Source: Serratia sp. UGAL515B_01 (GTDB lineage Bacteria > Pseudomonadota > Gammaproteobacteria > Enterobacterales > Enterobacteriaceae). Taken from it: DNA of 64,000 nucleotides. Of this stretch, positions 10,632 through 20,681 are shown piece after piece; position 1 is the stretch's first letter; each line of letters starts with the position of its first letter. The DNA lies in contig NZ_CP109901.1 in assembly GCF_033095805.1 (NCBI RefSeq), positions 1,736,001-1,800,000 on the forward strand, read 5' to 3'. The notes below the pieces were generated by a model. It was not told where the DNA came from. It searched no databases and worked only from the letters and a program-made list of their open reading frames with translations. A program made the translations under genes and the position numbers.

Positions 10632-11204
10632 TTATTTTGCCCAGCGATCATAATGTTTAGGCTGATAATCGTCGAACTGTTGTATTAAAGCTAATGGCGA
10701 ATCATTGATATGCAAAGTGTTGAGGTAATCGTGACGCATAAAACCTTGATCTGCCACCTGTTTCAGGAAGTGTATCAATGGGCGGTAATAACCATTTACG
10801 TCTAGTAAGCCAACCGGTTTGTTGTGGTAACCGATCTGTCCCCATGTCCAGACCTCAAACAGTTCTTCTAAGGTGCCAATTCCCCCTGGCAACGCAATAA
10901 ACCCATCAGCCAGTTCTGCCATCCGCGCTTTGCGAGTATGCATATCTGAGACAACTTCTAATTCTGTCAAACCACGATGTGCTGTTTCTGCTTCAACCAA
11001 GCGCTGAGGAATAACGCCTATGGCCTCACCCCCCGCCTCGAGTACGGCATTTGCGACAGTACCCATTAATCCTTTCTTACCGCCACCATAGACCAAACGC
11101 CGTCCTTGAGCAGCAATAGAGTGCCCTAGTTGGCGTGCATTCTCGACATAAGCTGGGTCATTACCTTCGCTGGCGCCACAGAAGACGCAAATGTTCTTAT
11201 GCAT
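10632..11204 (-). CDS. LOG family protein (TIGR00730 type)
   Basis: This is a 190-residue Rossmann-fold protein of the LOG family, whose plant and some bacterial members release cytokinin bases from nucleoside monophosphates. It has the motif PGGIGTLEE (106-114), the RKARMAELAD stretch and GGGKKGLMG (40-48), so the phosphoribohydrolase site looks intact. The substrate in this organism is unknown. A CCAGCGGC/GCCGCTGG hairpin (10603-10623) after the stop may be its terminator, though the T run is poor. Confidence 0.85.
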   Translation of the reverse strand: MHKNICVFCGASEGNDPAYVENARQLGHSIAAQGRRLVYGGGKKGLMGTVANAVLEAGGEAIGVIPQRLVEAETAHRGLTELEVVSDMHTRKARMAELADGFIALPGGIGTLEELFEVWTWGQIGYHNKPVGLLDVNGYYRPLIHFLKQVADQGFMRHDYLNTLHINDSPLALIQQFDDYQPKHYDRWAK

Positions 11205-11316
11205 TCACTTTTCCTTTACTTTATCAACGTAGTCAGTGGTATAGCGAATTGTTAGTCGGAGTTCAATAGATTAGAGAGAGAGATAACTTTGCAGGCGCTT
11301 GTGACGAAAAGTTAGA

Positions 11317-11401
<85 letters not shown>

Positions 11402-11650
11402 ATGATTATAACTTTTGCTGTTAGTAGGTTATCTTTGTATAACCTTCTGTGAATGAGTTTGATGTGCGTGATTTCACTGAACTTACCTTGTTATCAAGGT
11501 TTTACTTGGTTAAATTATGCGCTTATTTACTCTTCACCTTTAAGAAATTTTCTTTCTCGGCGAGACTCTAGCTATGCTGAAAGCTGTCAGCTTCCTAATG
11601 TTTTAATCTGGCTGCTTTTGCTGCTATTACCTTATTGCTAAGGTCTAGCT

Positions 11651-11735
<85 letters not shown>

Positions 11736-11893
11736 AAGTACTAACGCTTGCAAAAATCTGTCTTGCTAAGCGGGGCGCATCATATCAAATGAAGCGCTTG
11801 TGTAAAGTATTGAAATGCAGAAAGTGAACTGTTTGCCGTTTTTTTATTCTTGGCGGTGCTTCCGTGAACGGAATACACCGCATACTTTAACCG

Positions 11894-12742
11894 CTACAGG
11901 ATGACTGTGCGGTTACCGTAGACGAAAACACGCTGCGCCAAAACATGATATAGCGCACGGCTAAGAACGTTTTTTTCGACATCGCGACCAGCGCGCATCA
12001 TATCATCTGCTGAGTAGGTATGATCGACATGGATAACGTCTTGCATAATGATAGGGCCTTCATCCAGGCAGTCGTTAACATAATGCGCTGTGGCACCGAT
12101 GATCTTCACGCCACGTTCATAAGCCTGATGATAAGGTCGGGCACCAATAAAGGCTGGCAGGAATGAATGGTGAATGTTTATCACTTGGTTTGGATAATGC
12201 TGCACGAAAGCAGGGGTGAGAACGCGCATATATTTTGCTAGAACAACATAATCGGGTTGATACTGGTCGATCTGAGCAATCATCTTGAGATCGTGCTCTT
12301 CACGCGTGAGGCCTTCATGACTGACAAGATGGAAAGGAATATCAAACCGTTCTACTAAGGTTTGTAGCGTAGTGTGGTTGCCAATAACGGCAGAAATTTC
12401 GACATCAAGGCCGCCATAGGTGCTTTTCATTAACAAATCACCCAGGCAGTGAGCTTCTTTGGTCACTAACACAACAATGCGCCTGCGGCCTGCGCAGTGT
12501 AGTTCACGTTCTGAGCCCATTGGCAAAGCGCCATCGAGATCGGTCAACAGTGTTACATCATTGAAAATCCCCTCCAGTTCGGTGCGCATAAAGAAACGAC
12601 CGGTAAGGTGATCGACAAACTCATTGTTCTGAACAATGTTCAATTCGTGCTTGTAACAGATATTGGTTATCTTGGCGATCAGGCCTTTTGCATCTGGACA
12701 AATTGTGCGTAAAATTTTTCTTTGTACATTTTGGTGTGGCAT
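11894..12742 (-). CDS. purU: Formyltetrahydrofolate deformylase PurU
   Basis: PurU hydrolyses 10-formyl-THF to formate and THF, balancing the one-carbon pool and supplying formate for PurT. At 282 residues it matches the family (280 in E. coli). An N-terminal ACT domain (about 8-85, with ICPDAKGLIAKIT) is followed by a formyltransferase-like catalytic domain. That domain has INIHHSFLPAF and DEGPIIMQD, which carry the catalytic His and Asp. It stands alone between tRNA-Tyr and ychJ. Confidence 0.95.
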   Translation of the reverse strand: MPHQNVQRKILRTICPDAKGLIAKITNICYKHELNIVQNNEFVDHLTGRFFMRTELEGIFNDVTLLTDLDGALPMGSERELHCAGRRRIVVLVTKEAHCLGDLLMKSTYGGLDVEISAVIGNHTTLQTLVERFDIPFHLVSHEGLTREEHDLKMIAQIDQYQPDYVVLAKYMRVLTPAFVQHYPNQVINIHHSFLPAFIGARPYHQAYERGVKIIGATAHYVNDCLDEGPIIMQDVIHVDHTYSADDMMRAGRDVEKNVLSRALYHVLAQRVFVYGNRTVIL

Positions 12743-12779
12743 AAGTGTGTGGATCCTGTCTGATACTTAACTCGCAGGC

Positions 12780-13241
12780 TTATTGCCCGCAACACTTTTT
12801 ATATTTTTTGCCTGAACCACATGGGCAAAGGGCATTCCTTCCCGTTTGGGGCCTGGTTCCATCGATATAGTACCAGCGTTGCTCAATGCGAAGAAAGCGT
12901 GAACGCTCATGCATAACTTTGTTTTTGGTATCCTCATCGTTAAAATGGGCGATGAATTCAACAAATCCTTCATCACAGCTATCACCCGCAGTTTCTTCTA
13001 ACACTTTTAGCCCAAGCCATTCTGTGTTGCTAAAACTGCCGATAATTCCATCTCGCCATCCCTCGGCGTTGCAATCTGGGTGCCAAGTAGAAATGAGATA
13101 GTCTACGTCTTGTTTGACATAGGCGGTATATCTTGATCGCATGAGTATGCCAGGAGACAAAGCGTGCTCTATACCTGTTATATAAGGCTGACAGCACTTT
13201 ATGTAGCTAAGTCTACTGCCACATGGGCATAGATTAGTCAA
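12780..13241 (-). CDS. ychJ: YchJ, SEC-C motif / UPF0225 protein
   Basis: YchJ has two cysteine-rich SEC-C (metal-binding) motifs, CPCGS near the N-terminus and CPCGSGKKYKKCC at the C-terminus, flanking an NTF2-like middle domain; its role is unknown. I place the start at a TTG (13241). It is preceded at good spacing by TGAGG (13250-13254) and gives 153 residues beginning M-T-N-L-C-P-C-G-S, almost the E. coli length (152). The longer open frame to 13313 adds an unrelated hydrophobic leader. Confidence 0.88.
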   Translation of the reverse strand: MTNLCPCGSRLSYIKCCQPYITGIEHALSPGILMRSRYTAYVKQDVDYLISTWHPDCNAEGWRDGIIGSFSNTEWLGLKVLEETAGDSCDEGFVEFIAHFNDEDTKNKVMHERSRFLRIEQRWYYIDGTRPQTGRNALCPCGSGKKYKKCCGQ

Positions 13242-13396
13242 AAATAACGCCTCAGGCTGATTAGTTCGTATAATATAAAAATAAGGTGAAGACGATAGAG
13301 CATCATAGAGCACCTATGATACCTAACATCATTCACAAGTGGCAATGTAGCCTGAAATTGGGCTGAAAAAAATCACTGGATGAAGGACAGGCCAGC

Positions 13397-14299
13397 ATGC
13401 GAAAGATTAAAGTTGGATTAGCCTTAGGGGCTGGCGCAGCTAAAGGTTGGGCACATATTGGAGTACTTAATACGTTGAAAAAAATGGGTATTGAAGCTGA
13501 TATTGTTGCTGGATGTTCCGTAGGGGCGCTTGTCGGTGCCGCTTTTGCCAGTCATCGGTTGCATGCTCTTGAGCATTGGGTCCGCTCATTCGGCTATTGG
13601 GACGTGATTAAACTCATGGATCTCTCTTGGCGACGTGGCGGGCTTTTACGTGGAGAACGGGTATTCAATGCTGTTGCACAACTGTTGAAATTTGATGATT
13701 TTGCCGATTGCTCACTTAAATTTGGCGCAGTCACCACCAATCTCAGTACCGGCCGCGAACTATGGATGACAAATGGGGATATCCATCAGGCTATTCGTGC
13801 TTCCTGCAGCATGCCCGGCCTACTGGCACCAGTATGGTTCGAAGGCTATTGGTTAGTCGATGGCGCTTTGGTTAATCCGGTTCCTATCTCACTGGCTAGG
13901 GCTATGGGGGCAGATATTGTTATTGCCGTCGATTTACAACATGATGCACACTTGATGCAACAGGATTTGTTTTCGATGCCCAGCGATATTAAAGAAGTAG
14001 GTAGTTTTGATGTGGGAAACTGGCGCGAGCGTATGAGGCAACGCATCAATAGGATGATGCTTAAAAAAACCAGTCTCACACCCACGGCAATGGAAATCAT
14101 GAGCACATCTATTCAGATGTTAGAGAATCGAGTGAAAAGATCTCGTATGGCTAGCGACCCGCCAGATGTGCTAATACAACCTTATTGCCCACAAATATCT
14201 ACCTTGGATTTTCATCGCGCCAGCGAGGCGATTGAGGCTGGACGATTGGCCGTCGAGAAACAGATGGATGTCCTGGCACCATTAATAAAAAATAAATAA
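13397..14299 (+). CDS. rssA: RssA, patatin-like phospholipase family protein
   Basis: RssA is a patatin-fold protein encoded ahead of the RpoS adaptor RssB; its own function is unclear. The Ser-Asp dyad is present: Ser41 in GCSVG (39-43) and Asp155 in DGALVNP, with the oxyanion-hole glycines in GLALGAGAAKG. The length of 300 residues is normal. rssB follows after about 100 bases, so the pair may share a promoter. Confidence 0.92.
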   Translation: MRKIKVGLALGAGAAKGWAHIGVLNTLKKMGIEADIVAGCSVGALVGAAFASHRLHALEHWVRSFGYWDVIKLMDLSWRRGGLLRGERVFNAVAQLLKFDDFADCSLKFGAVTTNLSTGRELWMTNGDIHQAIRASCSMPGLLAPVWFEGYWLVDGALVNPVPISLARAMGADIVIAVDLQHDAHLMQQDLFSMPSDIKEVGSFDVGNWRERMRQRINRMMLKKTSLTPTAMEIMSTSIQMLENRVKRSRMASDPPDVLIQPYCPQISTLDFHRASEAIEAGRLAVEKQMDVLAPLIKNK

Positions 14300-14404
14300 T
14301 TACCGGCTCTTAGGTAAGAATGATGCTGAAAAGGGCATTTTCGGCAGGCACAAGTAACCATAATGAGCCACTATTACATCATCACTAGGGAAGAGGCTCT
14401 GCCG

Positions 14405-15418
14405 ATGGCATTACCACTTGTAAACAAGCGCATCTTAATCGTGGAGGACGAACAGGTCTTCCGTTCCGTGCTTGTCGGCTATCTCGAATCACTGGGAGCT
14501 CAGACCAGTGAAGCTTCTAATGGCTTATTAGGGCTTAGTGCTGTTGATGAAGTGAATCCTGACCTTATCCTTTGCGATATTGCTATGCCGGAAATGGATG
14601 GCATCGAGTTTGTTTCGCATCTGCGCCTGCAAGGAGTACAGATCCCGATATTGGTTATATCTGCTACGGATAAAATGGCTGATATCGCTAAAGTATTACG
14701 GTTGGGAGTGCAGGATGTTTTATTAAAGCCAATTACCGATTTGAACCGCTTACGTGAGGCTGTTCTAGCTTGTCTGTATCCGAATATGTTTACTTCTCAG
14801 GCAATTGAAGAAGCCGAATTGTTTCAAGATTGGGACGCTTTAAGTCAAAATCCCTCTGAGGCGGTAAGATTACTCAAACAGTTACAGCCTCCGGTACAGC
14901 AGATAATTGCTGGTTGCCGCATTAATTATCGGCAACTAACAACCAGTGAAAATCCTGGATTAGTGTTGGATATTGCAGCGTTGTCGGAAAAAGATCTCGC
15001 GTTTTATTGCTTGGATGTTACTCAAGCAGGTAAAAATGGAGTCATGGCTGCGTTGTTATTACGCTCTTTATTCAATGGGTTATTGCAAGACCACCTAGCA
15101 AATCAACAACATCGTTTGCCACAAATGTCTTCATTGCTGAAACAAGTTAACCAATTATTACGACAAGGTAGGCTCGAGGGGCAATTTCCTATATTGGTGG
15201 GTTACTACAATGCTGAATATAAAAACCTGGTTCTGGTTTCTGCCGGTTTGCATGCTAATGTAAATACAGGGGATAACCAAATTCAATTAAATAATGGTGT
15301 GCCTTTAGGAACACTTGACACAGCTTACATGAATCAGATAAATCAGCGTTGTGAAGCTTGGCAATGCCAAGTATGGGGAAGGGGGGGGAAATTACGTTTG
15401 ATGATGAGTGTTGAATAG
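14405..15418 (+). CDS. rssB: RssB (Hnr), adaptor that delivers RpoS to ClpXP
   Basis: RssB is an orphan response regulator that binds the sigma factor RpoS and hands it to ClpXP. It has an N-terminal receiver domain with phospho-acceptor Asp58 (LILCDIAMPEM) and Lys in DVLLKP. The C-terminal half is a degenerate PP2C-type domain ending in QVWGRGGKLRLMMSVE. The ATG at 14405 (MALPLVNKRILIVEDE, 337 residues as in E. coli) is preferred to the open start 14 codons upstream. The G8 tract near 15380 stays in frame. Confidence 0.93.
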   Translation: MALPLVNKRILIVEDEQVFRSVLVGYLESLGAQTSEASNGLLGLSAVDEVNPDLILCDIAMPEMDGIEFVSHLRLQGVQIPILVISATDKMADIAKVLRLGVQDVLLKPITDLNRLREAVLACLYPNMFTSQAIEEAELFQDWDALSQNPSEAVRLLKQLQPPVQQIIAGCRINYRQLTTSENPGLVLDIAALSEKDLAFYCLDVTQAGKNGVMAALLLRSLFNGLLQDHLANQQHRLPQMSSLLKQVNQLLRQGRLEGQFPILVGYYNAEYKNLVLVSAGLHANVNTGDNQIQLNNGVPLGTLDTAYMNQINQRCEAWQCQVWGRGGKLRLMMSVE

Positions 15419-15538
15419 AACATCAACAAATCGATTTTGAAACAATTTACTACTATTCAATACGTCTATTTAACGTCAGAATTCTCTCTTGGCCAATATA
15501 GTGTTTATTTACTACCTGAACTTGGACTAACGCTCGGG

Positions 15539-15564
15539 GCAGGTTGTTTAACCTGCTATGATTT
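15539..15564 (+). terminator. Probable terminator after rssB
   Basis: A perfect GCAGGTT-GTTT-AACCTGC hairpin (15539-15556) is followed by a short T-rich stretch, 120 bases past the rssB stop. Between here and the repeat at 15791 lies about 230 bases with no recognisable gene. Confidence 0.5.
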
Positions 15565-15790
15565 TGTATAAGCCTAGTTTACGCCAAGCAATTGTGGGCT
15601 TGGGAAGTTCAGTTAAGCCCCTGAAGTCTAGCAAGCACAGTACTTGGGCTGCAAAAGCAGCTAAAGTTCTTCAAGCACAAGCCCGTCTATTGTATGTTTT
15701 TGTGCTCAAAATAGCGAACCACACTTAGTTCGTCCTTTCGCTGTGATGATGACTTTCGCGTTTGTTTTGCACCATGGGCAATTAAGGGAC

Positions 15791-15970
15791 ACAGCCTAAA
15801 TAGCTGCGCATAATAGTGCTACAGGTGCCAGAGATGCAGGTTAGCCGACCGTTGAACTCAGGGACGTGCGATACGAACCCCCAGCTAGCACGGTGTATCG
15901 GCGTTCTTCATCATTCCCACTTGGCAGAAGCGTGATGTGTAGCGGTATTAAGAACACCTATTTAGCAGTA
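15791..15970 (+). repeat. Dispersed repeat, copy A (upstream of galU)
   Basis: This stretch of about 180 bases matches, in inverted orientation and with gaps, the stretch 56151-56313. Shared blocks include GCATAATAGTG, CGATACGA, TCATCATTCCCAC and TGATGTGTAGCGGTATTA. Its ends are imperfect inverted copies (ACAGCCTAAATAG at the left, CTATTTAGC near the right), so it looks like a small non-coding mobile or repeated element. The right end stops about 13 bases before the galU start codon, so the repeat now forms the galU leader. Confidence 0.7.
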
Positions 15971-15983
15971 TAGAGAGAAAAAT

Positions 15984-16901
15984 ATGTCTACTTTAAATTA
16001 TAAAGTCCGAAAGGCGGTTATCCCTGTAGCTGGTTTAGGGACACGGATGCTACCTGCAACTAAAGCTATTCCGAAAGAGATGTTGCCACTGGTTGATAAA
16101 CCATTAATTCAGTATGTGGTAAATGAATGTATCTCAGCAGGTATCAACGAAATAATTCTGGTTACTCATTCATCTAAAAACTCTATTGAGAATCATTTTG
16201 ATACCAGTTTTGAACTGGAGGCCATGCTTGAAAAGCGGGTGAAGCGCCAATTGCTGGATGAAGTTCAATCCATCTGCCCTAAAGGGGTTACGGTGATGCA
16301 AGTACGGCAGGGGGTTGCCAAAGGTCTTGGCCATGCCATTCTTTGCGCCTATCCGTTGGTGGGAGAAGAGCCGATTGCCGTTGTGTTACCTGACGTTATC
16401 CTTGCGGATTATAGCGCCGATTTGAAAAAAGATAATCTTTACGAAATGTTGCAGCGTTTTGAGAAATCCGGCGTGAGTCAGATCATGGTTGAGCCTGTTC
16501 CTTATAGTAATGTGGAAAGCTATGGTGTGGTTGATTGTGAAGGATATGCGCTACAGCCTGGTGAAAGCGCACCTATGATTGGTGTGGTAGAAAAACCTCA
16601 GCCAGAAGTGGCACCATCTAATTTGGCTATTGTGGGGCGTTATGTCCTTTCCGCTAATATCTGGGCGTTCTTAGCAAAAACTCCTCCAGGAGCTGGAGAT
16701 GAGATTCAGCTTACTGATGCCATCGATATGTTGATGGAAAAAGAGCCTGTTGAGGCCTATCACCTCAAAGGTGTAAGCCATGATTGCGGCAATAAGCTGG
16801 GCTATATGCAAGCTTTCGTCGAGTATAGTTTGCGGCATACCAGTTTGGGGAAAGAATTCTCAGTTTGGCTAAAACGTTTGTTAGCTGAAGAACAGAAATA
16901 A
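15984..16901 (+). CDS. galU: UTP-glucose-1-phosphate uridylyltransferase GalU
   Basis: GalU makes UDP-glucose from UTP and glucose-1-phosphate for envelope polysaccharides, osmoregulated glucans and UDP-glucuronate. The 305-residue protein carries the nucleotidyltransferase signature [18 protein letters not shown] near the N-terminus and VVEKPQPE further on. The ATG at 15984 follows AGAGAG. ugd lies 31 bases downstream, so substrate and next enzyme are coexpressed. The upstream repeat (copy A) may have changed its promoter region. Confidence 0.95.
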   Translation: MSTLNYKVRKAVIPVAGLGTRMLPATKAIPKEMLPLVDKPLIQYVVNECISAGINEIILVTHSSKNSIENHFDTSFELEAMLEKRVKRQLLDEVQSICPKGVTVMQVRQGVAKGLGHAILCAYPLVGEEPIAVVLPDVILADYSADLKKDNLYEMLQRFEKSGVSQIMVEPVPYSNVESYGVVDCEGYALQPGESAPMIGVVEKPQPEVAPSNLAIVGRYVLSANIWAFLAKTPPGAGDEIQLTDAIDMLMEKEPVEAYHLKGVSHDCGNKLGYMQAFVEYSLRHTSLGKEFSVWLKRLLAEEQK

Positions 16902-16932
16902 CGTCGTAAATATTAAAAAATAGGATGTCGGG

Positions 16933-18276
16933 ATGAAGGTGACGGTTTTTGGTGTTGGCTATGTTGGTTTGGTGCAATCTGCCGTTTTAGCAGAAGTTGG
17001 CCACGATGTAATATGCATCGACATTGATGAAAGTAAGGTCGAAAATCTGAAAAAAGGGAATATCCCTATTTTTGAACCGGGCCTCGCTCTTTTGGTGAAG
17101 CAAAACTATGAAGCGGGTCGTCTGCATTTCAGCACTGATGCCAAAGTTGGCGTCGCCCATGGAGCTATCCAGTTTATTGCGGTAGGAACCCCACCTGATG
17201 AAGACGGTTCTGCTGATCTTCAGTATGTGGAAGCTGTAGTGCGAACTATTGCCGAACACATGACTGAACACAAAGTTGTGATCGATAAATCAACCGTACC
17301 GGTTGGTACTGCTGATAAAGTACGGAAAGTCATGAATGAAACTTTACGTAATCGTGGAAGCAACTTGACATTTGATGTGGTTTCTAACCCTGAGTTTCTG
17401 AAGGAAGGTGCTGCTATTGCAGATTGCATGCGCCCTGAGCGTATTGTAATAGGTACTGATAACAAGGCCGTCGTTGAGCAGCTTCGTGAACTATATGAAC
17501 CGTTTAACCGTAATCATGACCGCATAATCCTGATGGACATTCGTAGCGCAGAACTTACCAAGTATGCTGCTAACTGTATGTTGGCAACCAAAATCAGCTT
17601 TATGAACGAAATTTCTAATCTGGCAGAAATGCTTGGGGCTGATATCGAAAAAGTTCGTCAAGGTATTGGCTCTGATTCTCGTATCGGTTATCACTTTATT
17701 TATCCAGGGTGCGGTTACGGCGGCTCTTGTTTCCCGAAAGATGTTCAGGCACTTATACGCACGGCTGAGAATATTGGCTATCAACCTAAGTTACTGCAGG
17801 CAGTAGAGCTGGTGAACTCCCGGCAAAAATATAAGCTTACACAGTTTATTGAGCGGCATTACGGGAATGGAATAAAAGGTAAAACTTTTGCTCTATGGGG
17901 GCTATCGTTTAAGCCTAATACTGACGATATGCGAGAGGCTTCCAGCCGTATATTGATGGAAACGCTCTGGCAGTCCGGTGCTAATGTACAGGCTTATGAC
18001 CCTGAGGCAATGGACGAAGCGCAGCGTATCTACGGGCATCGTAAGGATCTGAAGTTGATGGGTACTAAAGAGGCTGCATTGCAGGGGGCTGATGCTCTAG
18101 TTATCTGTACTGAATGGCAGAATTTCCGTGCACCTGATTTTGACGTTATTAAACAAGCGCTGAAGCAACCGGTGATTTTTGACGGGCGTAATCTTTTTGA
18201 TCCAGAACGTATGCAGGCGCGTGGTTTTACTTATTATGGTATTGGTCGAGGTGCATCGGTTAGGTCAGTTATTTAG
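16933..18276 (+). CDS. ugd: UDP-glucose 6-dehydrogenase Ugd
   Basis: Ugd oxidises UDP-glucose to UDP-glucuronate with NAD, feeding capsule, LPS modification and aminoarabinose synthesis. It has an N-terminal Rossmann domain with GVGYVGL (7-13), the catalytic Cys266 in [10 protein letters not shown], and a C-terminal UDP-binding domain. At 447 residues it is the longer form of the family (E. coli K-12 Ugd is 388). It forms an operon with galU. The next gene, an epimerase that would use its product, is broken. Confidence 0.95.
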   Translation: MKVTVFGVGYVGLVQSAVLAEVGHDVICIDIDESKVENLKKGNIPIFEPGLALLVKQNYEAGRLHFSTDAKVGVAHGAIQFIAVGTPPDEDGSADLQYVEAVVRTIAEHMTEHKVVIDKSTVPVGTADKVRKVMNETLRNRGSNLTFDVVSNPEFLKEGAAIADCMRPERIVIGTDNKAVVEQLRELYEPFNRNHDRIILMDIRSAELTKYAANCMLATKISFMNEISNLAEMLGADIEKVRQGIGSDSRIGYHFIYPGCGYGGSCFPKDVQALIRTAENIGYQPKLLQAVELVNSRQKYKLTQFIERHYGNGIKGKTFALWGLSFKPNTDDMREASSRILMETLWQSGANVQAYDPEAMDEAQRIYGHRKDLKLMGTKEAALQGADALVICTEWQNFRAPDFDVIKQALKQPVIFDGRNLFDPERMQARGFTYYGIGRGASVRSVI

Positions 18277-18284
18277 AACTAAGA

Positions 18285-18920
18285 ATAAAACGCAGGTTAC
18301 AAACGCTACAAGGTTTATTAGGCATCACGTAACTGAGCGTTTGTTAACCGTGATACACCAAGTTGTAGTCGCAATAATCTGAATGACTATAATGATGTTT
18401 ATCTCAAATAAACACAACTTAACCTATTATTTGCCTTCGTTAAACTCGATTTGGTCTTCTATGCTGGTATTGCTAACTGTTGTCGAGCATCAGTTTGAAC
18501 GTGTCATTAATCTTGGTGCTCAAGCCAAGGGGCGCTATTCTTTGGCTGAACCTTTGGAGTTTGCTGAGCTAAACGTTATTAATTACTTAAATATTCTTTA
18601 AGGGTACGTAATAATAAATTAGGGCATCTACTGCATTTTTTATCTAATTCTGTTTATTGCCTTGATCACGAGCCTCCCTTTTAGATAGAAGACTTGGTAG
18701 ATCATCGAATACGCTGTATACGGCGTTCAAAAAAGCAACGAGCTTTGTCATCGAGCTGAGATTTTTATGGCCCATGAGCCTTGGGAACGCCCTGACATGG
18801 TTTTGTTTAAATTCACCATTGTGGGGTAGGCGAGAGTATCGATGTATATAATAGTGGTGAAATGTACAGTGATTTTACCAACATTGACGATATTGCTTAG
18901 GTGATTAGATGTTTGCTGGA
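18285..18920 (+). pseudogene. Remnant of a UDP-glucuronate 4-epimerase (WbnF/Uge type)
   Basis: Pieces of an NAD-dependent UDP-glucuronate 4-epimerase occur in the correct order but in different frames. They are FIRHHVTERLLTV (N-terminal Rossmann region, about 18293-18370), NNLNDYNDVYLK (18373 on), FERVINLGAQAKGRYSL (18493 on), LYTAFKKA (about 18712), PWERPDMVLFKFT (about 18780) and ESIDVYNSGEMY (18832 on). The start codon is gone, there are several frameshifts and stops, and a middle segment including the usual SSSSVYG region is missing. The enzyme would act on the product of the adjacent ugd. The gene is clearly dead. Confidence 0.85.
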
Positions 18921-19300
18921 GATTTTTCCTTAACTTGATGCGAATAGTACGGTTAAAAAACACCCGTAAAAATCAGTCCAGTTAAGCTGCCCGAAAATAT
19001 TCGACCTTGGAAGCGTTTTTGGCTATCACAGCGCATAAAAATATGAGAATGCCAAAACCTAACAATAGCATGGATATCTGTATCGTTGATGTCTAGTTTA
19101 ACTTTGCCATTGTTATAGTCGAACAGGCGTAACTGGAGGGTAAAGCGCGTACTAAGGGATACAAGGTTTTTATACCGTTCAGTAAGGGATGAAAAACAAG
19201 AATTATAAAGTATTTCGAGTTCTTCTCTTTTGTTGACAACCTACGGTTGTGATTAAAATAATACCGTGTGGTAAAAGGCGTAGAAATATTGAGGCCATAA
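18921..19300. other. Gene-free stretch before hns
   Basis: About 380 bases hold no recognisable gene. The sequence is AT-rich with stops in all frames and may contain unrecognisable 3' debris of the epimerase gene. Confidence 0.5.
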
Positions 19301-19304
19301 GAAA

Positions 19305-19332
19305 AAGGCCCCGAGAAACGGAGCCTTTTGAC
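19305..19332 (-). terminator. Terminator of hns
   Basis: On the minus strand a GGCTCCG...CGGGGCC stem with flanking T residues follows the hns stop by about 15 bases. Confidence 0.8.
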
Positions 19333-19347
19333 ACAAGCTGAGATGCA

Positions 19348-19755
19348 TTACAGCAGGAAGTCATCCAGAGATTTACCCTGTTCTTCGATAGCTTTTTTTA
19401 TTACTGCAGGAGTACGACCCTGGCCTGTCCAGGTTTTCATTTCGCCGTTTTCATCTTTATAATGGTATTTAGCTGGCCGAGCAGCGCGTTTTGCTTTACT
19501 AGTGGCTTTATTTGCGCCCATTGTTTGCAGCAACTCGTTTGGATCAATACCATCGGCGATCAACATTTCACGGTATTGTTGCAGTTTACGAGTGCGTTCT
19601 TCAATTTCTGCTTGGGCTTGGCTATCTTCTTCACGGCGTTCGTTAACAACAACTTCCAGTTTCTCAAGCATCTCTTCTAACGTTTCCAGACTACATTCTC
19701 TGGCTTGCGCACGTAGAGTACGGATGTTGTTCAAAATCTTTAATGCTTCGCTCAT
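19348..19755 (-). CDS. hns: Nucleoid-associated silencer H-NS
   Basis: H-NS coats AT-rich DNA and silences horizontally acquired and stress genes. The start is the ATG at 19755, giving 135 residues beginning [17 protein letters not shown]; upstream in-frame codons are not conserved in H-NS. The N-terminal oligomerisation coiled coil covers about residues 1-65. The C-terminal DNA-binding domain carries TWTGQGRTP with the QGR hook. The long spacer upstream (to 20489) is AT-rich and would hold the hns promoter. Confidence 0.96.
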   Translation of the reverse strand: MSEALKILNNIRTLRAQARECSLETLEEMLEKLEVVVNERREEDSQAQAEIEERTRKLQQYREMLIADGIDPNELLQTMGANKATSKAKRAARPAKYHYKDENGEMKTWTGQGRTPAVIKKAIEEQGKSLDDFLL

Positions 19756-20489
19756 TGTCCTAGTCTCAATTATATTAGTGGTGCCGTCACGATAATAATA
19801 GAGTGCTCTCTTCTTTTCTGCAATAGCCAAATCAACAAGAGTCACTAAATTTACCTTTTAAAAAAGCCATACTGAGAAACGTCTGAGTAATAAATCGAGT
19901 GGTTCTTGCTATTACGCTACATGCGATTAAGTCAAAATTTCAGCAAAGCTCCTGTGTTTGTTGGGTTAAAAAATCTTTTTATTAACTTGTTAGAATTAGG
20001 TTTTGCAACAGTATACCGACAGATTTTTAGATTTTATCACCATAACGGACGCACAAAAATTGTAAAGCAAGTAAGGTTAACGATAACGCTAGCCTTGGCT
20101 GGATTGTTAAAGATTTCAATTAAGGCTGTAGCCAATAGCTAAAATGCTTTAACACCCATTCTGCAATGTCTACAATCTTGGTAGCGAATTGAAGAGTACG
20201 TCTACATATGCTCTAAATAATACGAGATTGCCCAAGGGTAACTTCAATAGTATCTGTAGGCAGAGATAACATCATGGTAGTTAAAGAGTTCAACTAACAT
20301 ACATGCAATTCTAGCATCAAAGTATAGTAATTAATGAGTTTAATTAATCATTGGTATTAATTAATGGCAGATAGTAATCGAAAAAACTTGTTAAGAGACG
20401 TAAATTCGGTTAATCAGTAGACTAAAGTTACACTTAAAATCAGGTTATTTCTTGCTGGCTTGTCATCATGAGTCCTGTTCCGCCTGACT
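19756..20489. other. AT-rich spacer upstream of hns
   Basis: No gene is visible in these 730 bases. The first 150 or so should hold the hns promoter. Short open frames here are AT-rich, lack ribosome sites and match nothing I know. In relatives the intact tdk promoter and 5' half lie in this interval, so it may be eroded tdk sequence. Confidence 0.45.
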
Positions 20490-20681
20490 GTGGCTTGCGT
20501 GCGTGTTGAATACCTCAAATTTCTATGCGAGGCTGCAGAAAGCTTGGATGTTCACTTGCTGTATTATCGGCAATGTAAGGACCTTCTGGTGAAATTAATA
20601 ATTGATATTCACTATTTCTTGCGCAGAGTAGGAAATGGGTTGATTTGCGAAAATCTTGGTACTGTGTATGTAAAGAAATAG
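20490..20681 (+). pseudogene. tdk: Probable remnant of thymidine kinase tdk
   Basis: A 63-codon open piece aligns with the middle of thymidine kinase. CVRVEYLKFL corresponds to the CVLVDECQFL active-site block. After a gap, ESLDVHLLYYRQCKDL corresponds to DQLDIPVLCYGLRTDF, followed by a match over ELFIGSQYLL. The catalytic Glu-Cys-Gln block is destroyed, the P-loop half is absent and no zinc-ribbon end is visible. The place is right, since E. coli has hns-tdk-adhE in this order and orientation. Identity is low, so this rests on both alignment and synteny. Confidence 0.6.

Noticed and set aside
11453..11641. Open frame between the two tRNA-Tyr genes
   Set aside because: The spacer of a tRNA operon on the opposite strand is an unlikely place for a gene, and the frame has no recognisable product.
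15558..15728. Small open frame of 56 codons between rssB and repeat copy A
   Set aside because: No ribosome site, no family resemblance, and it lies just behind the rssB terminator hairpin in degraded-looking DNA.
19756..19845. N-terminal extension of H-NS by 30 residues
   Set aside because: H-NS proteins start at [10 protein letters not shown]. The extra codons are upstream leader that happens to be open.
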